A stretch of DNA of 64,000 nucleotides from Pararhodobacter sp. CCB-MM2. GTDB lineage: Bacteria; Pseudomonadota; Alphaproteobacteria; Rhodobacterales; Rhodobacteraceae. Each line of letters begins with the position of its first letter. The stretch's first letter is position 1. The notes beneath the pieces were generated by a model. It did no database searches. It saw nothing but the letters and a program-made list of their open reading frames with translations, and was not told where the DNA came from. A program made the translations under genes and the position numbers. The DNA lies in the NCBI RefSeq assembly GCF_001691415.1, contig NZ_LRRR01000004.1:124001-188000 (forward strand), in the 5' to 3' direction. Below are positions 60,514-64,000 of the stretch, in pieces.

Positions 60514-61367
60514 CGCAGGTCTCCCGCCAGGTCGGAGGGTTGCGGCCAGGCGGGCAGGAAGCCGAGGTCGGTGAAGCGGATCCCCAGCGCCTCGCAGAGC
60601 CGCGCCACGCCGGGGCGGCGCCAGCCGTGCAGGTCGTCATGGGGATCGACCTGCCAAACCAGATGCTCAATGCGCCTTTCGCGCAGCAGGGTCTCAAGAT
60701 CGCCTTCGGGCGCGTCGATGCCGGTCAGGTCCAACACCAGCGCTCCCTGACGGTCGAGCCACTCTTGCAGCACTGCATTCCCCAAGGGCGCACCCGCCAA
60801 GGCCAGACGCGGGCCGTTGGTCGGGCCGCCCTGCGCGGTATCGACCGCGTGTCCCGAGGCACGCGCGTCCAGCCTGCGCCTTTGCGCCTCGGCGCCCGAG
60901 ATCTGGCCCTCGGATTGCAGCTGCTCCAGCGCCGCGAGGGGGCCGAACCGATCAAGCACGGCGCCGCGGGGCAGGCCGGTCAAAGCCTCCTTCAGCCGCG
61001 CAACCTGCGCCGCATCGAAGGTCCGAGCAGCCTCGCTGTCCCCGCGTGCGGTGTTCCACAAGAGCAGCGGCGGCCCGTCCGGCAGCAGGCCCAAGCGCCG
61101 CAGTTCCTGCGCATAGCGATAGGCATGCAGCGCGCCCGGCCCTTGTCGCCAGATCACCACGGCGGCGACATTGGGCAGGCCACGTTCCAACGCAAACAGG
61201 AAGGACCGCACGAAAGGATCGAGGAACGGCTCCAACATCGGCGCGATGCGGCTCGCCTCGGGTTCCGGCGTGAAGACCCGCGTCAGGTCGCGAACCGCGA
61301 GCCCGGCCAGCAGCGGATGATCCAGCGGCACGCCATGCCCGAACAGCGCCAAGACCTGCTCACCCAT
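60510..61367 (-). CDS. Probable small partner subunit of the 2-hydroxyacyl-CoA dehydratase-like protein
   Basis: A 285-residue protein, shorter than typical HgdA/FldC subunits (~400). Weak family resemblance is seen in PLLLWNTARGDSEAARTF and in the C-terminal WQVDPHDDLHGWRRP region. It has essentially one cysteine (ARLCEAL), so it cannot bind the expected iron-sulfur cluster alone. Translationally coupled to the larger subunit, it is most simply its heterodimer partner. The functional call rests mainly on this linkage. GGGAGGGG precedes the ATG; divergent from MarR. Confidence 0.55.
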   Translation of the reverse strand: MGEQVLALFGHGVPLDHPLLAGLAVRDLTRVFTPEPEASRIAPMLEPFLDPFVRSFLFALERGLPNVAAVVIWRQGPGALHAYRYAQELRRLGLLPDGPPLLLWNTARGDSEAARTFDAAQVARLKEALTGLPRGAVLDRFGPLAALEQLQSEGQISGAEAQRRRLDARASGHAVDTAQGGPTNGPRLALAGAPLGNAVLQEWLDRQGALVLDLTGIDAPEGDLETLLRERRIEHLVWQVDPHDDLHGWRRPGVARLCEALGIRFTDLGFLPAWPQPSDLAGDLR

Positions 61368-61389
61368 CCTGCCCCTCCCAAGACAACTG

Positions 61390-61404
61390 GTTCACTCTAT
61401 CAAC
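61390..61404. promoter_or_regulatory. Candidate MarR operator in the dehydratase/marR divergent gap
   Basis: GTTCACTCTATCAAC lies 23 bp upstream of the dehydratase-side start codon and 65 bp before the MarR start. It matches 14 of 15 bases of the site at 59230 read on the other strand. Confidence 0.65.
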
Positions 61405-61468
61405 TAAATCCACCGCCATTGCAACAGCACATCTTGCGCGTCTCGCGGCGCGGGGGCAGGGTGGCGGC

Positions 61469-62002
61469 ATGAGCGAGGAGACGCCCCCGACCGGCCCCGA
61501 CAACCGCGCCTTCCGATTCAAATCGGGAGCGGTGATCCGGGCTGGCTGGCTGTCGCAGGACCTGCCGTTCCTCTCGCGCTCCTTGCGCTATCTGATCCGC
61601 GGGCAGGGCGACGAGCTGCGCCATGACCACGATCTGGAAAGCGGCGATATCGGCGTCTTGGCGGTGGTGGCCTCAAACCCCGGGGTCACGCAGAACGACC
61701 TCGCGGCCTCGCTGGTGCTGAAGAAATCCGCCGTCACGCGCGTCGTGCAGCGGCTGGAGAAGCGCGGCTTTCTGACCCGCCGCCGCAGCCCGCAGGACCG
61801 GCGCGCGAATCTGCTGACGCTGACCGAAACGGGCGAGGCGGTCTCGGCCCGGCTGCGCGCGGCGACGCAGGCCAAGCATGACAAATGGTTCGAGACAATC
61901 GCACCGGAAGAACGCGCGGTGTTCTTCGACGTGCTGTTCCGCCTCGTCGACCATCTGGCCGAGACCCATTCCGGCGATCTGCCCGAGAGCGACGACGACT
62001 GA
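61469..62002 (+). CDS. MarR-family regulator of the P450/CoA-transferase cluster
   Basis: A 177-residue MarR protein: N-terminal arm (~1-35), wHTH (~55-120, with VTQNDLAASLVLKKSAVTRVVQRLE) and wing RRSPQDRRANLLTLTETG. It is divergent from the dehydratase operon, and a shared 15-bp site occurs both in this gap and before the CoA-transferase gene. Like many MarR proteins in aromatic catabolism it could respond to a CoA thioester. The last residues are acidic (SGDLPESDDD). Confidence 0.88.
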   Translation: MSEETPPTGPDNRAFRFKSGAVIRAGWLSQDLPFLSRSLRYLIRGQGDELRHDHDLESGDIGVLAVVASNPGVTQNDLAASLVLKKSAVTRVVQRLEKRGFLTRRRSPQDRRANLLTLTETGEAVSARLRAATQAKHDKWFETIAPEERAVFFDVLFRLVDHLAETHSGDLPESDDD

Positions 62003-62030
62003 GTTTCACTCTGCCGGAAATACTCACCTT

Positions 62031-63152
62031 CTAATCCAGCGTCCGCCGGAAGCGCAGCAACGCCCCCAGCGCGAAGACCAGAACGAAGATGCCCAAGGCG
62101 GCGAGCGAATCCGAGACCTCGGCCGCCGTCGCGCCCTTCAGCATCACCGACCGGATCAGCCGCAGGAAATGCGTGAGCGGGAAGATCTCGCCCAGCATCT
62201 GCGCCCAGTCCGGCATGCCGCGATAGGGGAACATGAAGCCCGAGAGCAGCAGCGACGGCAGGAAGAAGAAGAAGGTCACCTGCATCGCCTGCATCTGCGT
62301 GCGCGAGATGGTCGAGATCAAGTAGCCGAGGATCACCAGCGCCAGCACGAAGATGAACACGCCGCCGAGGATCAGGCCCAGAGAGCCGACGAAAGGCACG
62401 CCGAACATCGCCTTCGCCGCGACCAGCACCACCGTCACCTGCACCGCGCCGACGGCGAGGTAAGGCATGACCTTGCCTAGCATGATCTCCAGAGGTGTCG
62501 CGGGCATCGACAGCAGGTTTTCCATCGTCCCGCGCTCGGTCTCGCGGGTCAGGGCCATGGCGGTCATCATCACCATCGTCAGCTGCAGGATCACCCCCAG
62601 CAGGGCGGGCACGATGTTGTATTGCGTGATGCCCTCGGGGTTGTAGCGGCGGTGTACGACGATTTCGACGGGGGCCTGCGGGGCCTGCGTCCCGGCTTCG
62701 CGCGCAAGGGCCGAGGCGGCGACGGTCGAGAGGGTGGAAATCGCGCCAGAGGCGACCGAAGGGTCGGTGGCATCGGCCTCGATCAACAGCTGCGCTTGGT
62801 CGCCGCGCTCGATCCGGCGGCCGAAATCCGAGGGAACGGTGACGACGAAGCTGACATCGCCGCGCGCGATCATCACCTCGGCCTCGCCCGCCGTCGCATC
62901 GGGGGCGATGAAGCGGTAATAGCCGGTGAGTTCCAAGGCCGAGACCATGGCGCGGGTGAAGCGGTCCTGCGTGGGGGCGACCAGTGCGGCGGGCAGGCCC
63001 TTGGGGTCGGTGTTGATGGCAAAACCGAACAGCACCAGCTGCAGCAGCGGCACGGCCAGCATCATGGCGAAGGTCAGTCGGTCGCGCCGCATCTGGATCG
63101 ATTCCTTCAGCAGCAGGGCCTTCAGCCGCCCAAGGGAAAACCCGCCCCTCAT
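62031..63152 (-). CDS. ABC-2 type transporter permease (YhhJ/YbhR-like)
   Basis: A 373-residue membrane protein: one N-terminal helix (LTFAMMLAVPLLQLVLFGFAI), a large periplasmic domain (~45-175), then five helices with the ABC-2 signature (ETERGTMENLLSMPATPLEIMLGKVMPYL). It is typical of YbhFSR-type drug or organic-cation exporters. Its start at 63152 overlaps the ATPase stop (ATGA). A membrane-fusion protein and a second permease, usual for such systems, would lie beyond the window. Confidence 0.9.
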   Translation of the reverse strand: MRGGFSLGRLKALLLKESIQMRRDRLTFAMMLAVPLLQLVLFGFAINTDPKGLPAALVAPTQDRFTRAMVSALELTGYYRFIAPDATAGEAEVMIARGDVSFVVTVPSDFGRRIERGDQAQLLIEADATDPSVASGAISTLSTVAASALAREAGTQAPQAPVEIVVHRRYNPEGITQYNIVPALLGVILQLTMVMMTAMALTRETERGTMENLLSMPATPLEIMLGKVMPYLAVGAVQVTVVLVAAKAMFGVPFVGSLGLILGGVFIFVLALVILGYLISTISRTQMQAMQVTFFFFLPSLLLSGFMFPYRGMPDWAQMLGEIFPLTHFLRLIRSVMLKGATAAEVSDSLAALGIFVLVFALGALLRFRRTLD

Positions 63153-64000
63153 GCCATATTGTCCGTGCTGGCGCCCATCAGCTGGATGAACACATCCTCG
63201 AGCGAGGTCTCGGCGGGTTCGGCGCGGCAATCGGTCTCCTCGGCCACCCTGGCGACCGTCGCGTTCAGCGCCGCGCCGTCCTTGCCGACCACGTGCAGCG
63301 TCGCGCCGAAAGGGGCGACCTGATCGACGCCCGGCGCCCCGCGCAGGCGTTTCGCCGCCTCGCCGCCGCCGGGGCCGGTCAGCACCATCGTCGTCAGCCC
63401 CGCATCACGCACCACCTCGGCCACAGTGCCCTGCGCGATCAGATGGCCGTAGCTGATATAGGCGATGCGGTGGCAGCGCTCGGCCTCGTCCATGTAATGC
63501 GTGGACACCAGCACCGTGAGGCCGCCATGCGCCAGCCGGTGGATCTCGTCCCAGAATTCGCGCCGCGCCTTGGGGTCGACGCCGGCCGTGGGCTCGTCGA
63601 GCATCAGGAGGTCCGGCTTGTGCATGACGCAGGCCGCCAGCGCCAACCGCTGCTTCCAGCCGCCCGAGAGTGACCCCGCCAGCTGCCCCTTGCGCGAGGT
63701 GAGCCCAAGGTCCTCCAGCGTCTCGGCCACGACCTTGCGGATCGGCTTCATGCCATAGAGACCGGCGACGAAGCGCAGGTTCTCCTCGATCGTCAGATCC
63801 TCGTAGAACGAGAATTTCTGCGTCATGTAGCCGACGCGCCGCTTGATCGCCCCGCGCTCGCGCCGGATGTCGAGGCCCAGCACGCGGCCCTCGCCCTCGT
63901 CGGGCTCCAGAAGGCCGCACATCATGCGGATCGTCGTCGTCTTGCCCGAGCCGTTGGGGCCGAGGAAGCCCATGATCTCGCCCTTCGCGACCTCCAGCGT
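63149..64000 (-). CDS. ABC transporter ATP-binding protein, C-terminal part (5' end outside window)
   Basis: The visible 283 codons hold a complete nucleotide-binding domain: Walker A GPNGSGKTT, Q-loop (YMTQKFSF), signature LSGGWKQR, Walker B LLMLDEPTAGVDP and H-loop STHY. The signature LSGGW in place of LSGGQ is typical of the YbhF group, whose proteins carry two such domains in one chain, so a second domain may precede this one outside the window. The C-terminal SLEDVFIQLMG is the usual end of drug-export ATPases. It energises the coupled ABC-2 permease. Confidence 0.93.
   Translation of the reverse strand, partial: TLEVAKGEIMGFLGPNGSGKTTTIRMMCGLLEPDEGEGRVLGLDIRRERGAIKRRVGYMTQKFSFYEDLTIEENLRFVAGLYGMKPIRKVVAETLEDLGLTSRKGQLAGSLSGGWKQRLALAACVMHKPDLLMLDEPTAGVDPKARREFWDEIHRLAHGGLTVLVSTHYMDEAERCHRIAYISYGHLIAQGTVAEVVRDAGLTTMVLTGPGGGEAAKRLRGAPGVDQVAPFGATLHVVGKDGAALNATVARVAEETDCRAEPAETSLEDVFIQLMGASTDNMA

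Noticed and set aside
62008..62030. Possible third copy of the intergenic repeat (GGAAATACTCACC)
   Set aside because: Only the GAGTATTT-like tail is similar; there is no G/C hairpin beside it.
1..64000. CRISPR arrays, tRNA or rRNA genes, transposases, integrases, attachment sites
   Set aside because: No repeat-spacer pattern, no tRNA-like cloverleaf ends and no mobile-element proteins were noticed; the direct repeats found are short operator-like pairs.

Overview
The window is a GC-rich chromosomal segment of an alphaproteobacterium, most likely in the Rhodobacterales (Roseobacter/Paracoccus type). The signs are three complete TRAP uptake systems, a phosphatase-like/sulfide:quinone-oxidoreductase fusion beside a SulP permease, a G/C-hairpin intergenic repeat of the kind common in that group, and dense gene packing with many ATGA stop/start overlaps. 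No tRNA, rRNA, CRISPR array, insertion sequence or phage gene was seen, and no gene-free stretch exceeds 300 bp.

Layout. 0-5.4 kb: the C-terminal part of recN, a small lipoprotein, then a minus-strand sulfur pair (SulP permease and the fusion oxidoreductase) behind an ATTC-N8-GAAT site. 5.5-29.2 kb: an aromatic (lignin-monomer) catabolic island. It holds 4-oxalomesaconate tautomerase, 4-carboxy-4-hydroxy-2-oxoadipate (CHA) aldolase and PIG-L-type oxalomesaconate hydratase; a dehydrogenase with a LysR regulator carrying two HTH domains; a seven-gene minus-strand operon (enoyl-CoA hydratase, MarR, amidohydrolase, TRAP P/Q/M, acyl-CoA dehydrogenase) divergent from feruloyl-CoA synthase plus an SDR; a GntR regulator with LigM-type O-demethylase; and a plus-strand operon of TRAP P/Q/M, alpha/beta hydrolase, LigA/LigB dioxygenase, a YciI protein and a MetF-like reductase. 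29.2-35.5 kb: hydroxypyruvate isomerase, then an iron operon (imelysin, bfd, bfr, di-heme oxidoreductase, second imelysin, DUF1513). 35.7-43.9 kb: aroQ, a DUF1800/DUF1501 pair, and an RND pump with a divergent GbsR/MarR-like regulator. 43.9-51.1 kb: a flavin monooxygenase and a methionine-degradation group (AceE-like E1, DmdA-like methyltransferase, methionine gamma-lyase, two Lrp regulators). 51.1-52.8 kb: a LysR/SDR pair. 52.8-62.0 kb: an unassigned catabolic cluster of two P450s, a TRAP system, a family III CoA-transferase, a 2-hydroxyacyl-CoA dehydratase-like pair and MarR. 62.0-64 kb: an ABC-2 exporter.

How the genes may work together. In the aromatic island, hydroxycinnamates (sinapate, ferulate, p-coumarate) would be imported, activated to CoA thioesters, hydrated, oxidised and cleaved to benzoate-level acids. 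LigM would then demethylate vanillate/syringate onto tetrahydrofolate, with the MetF-like protein recycling the methyl group. LigAB would open the ring, the alpha/beta hydrolase could remove a methyl ester to give oxalomesaconate, and tautomerase, hydratase and aldolase would yield pyruvate and oxaloacetate. No LigC or LigI gene lies in the window, which fits entry through syringate/3-O-methylgallate or gallate better than through protocatechuate, although those genes may lie elsewhere. The P450/CoA-transferase/dehydratase cluster has a shared 15-bp operator and no recognisable substrate; it is the least explained system here.
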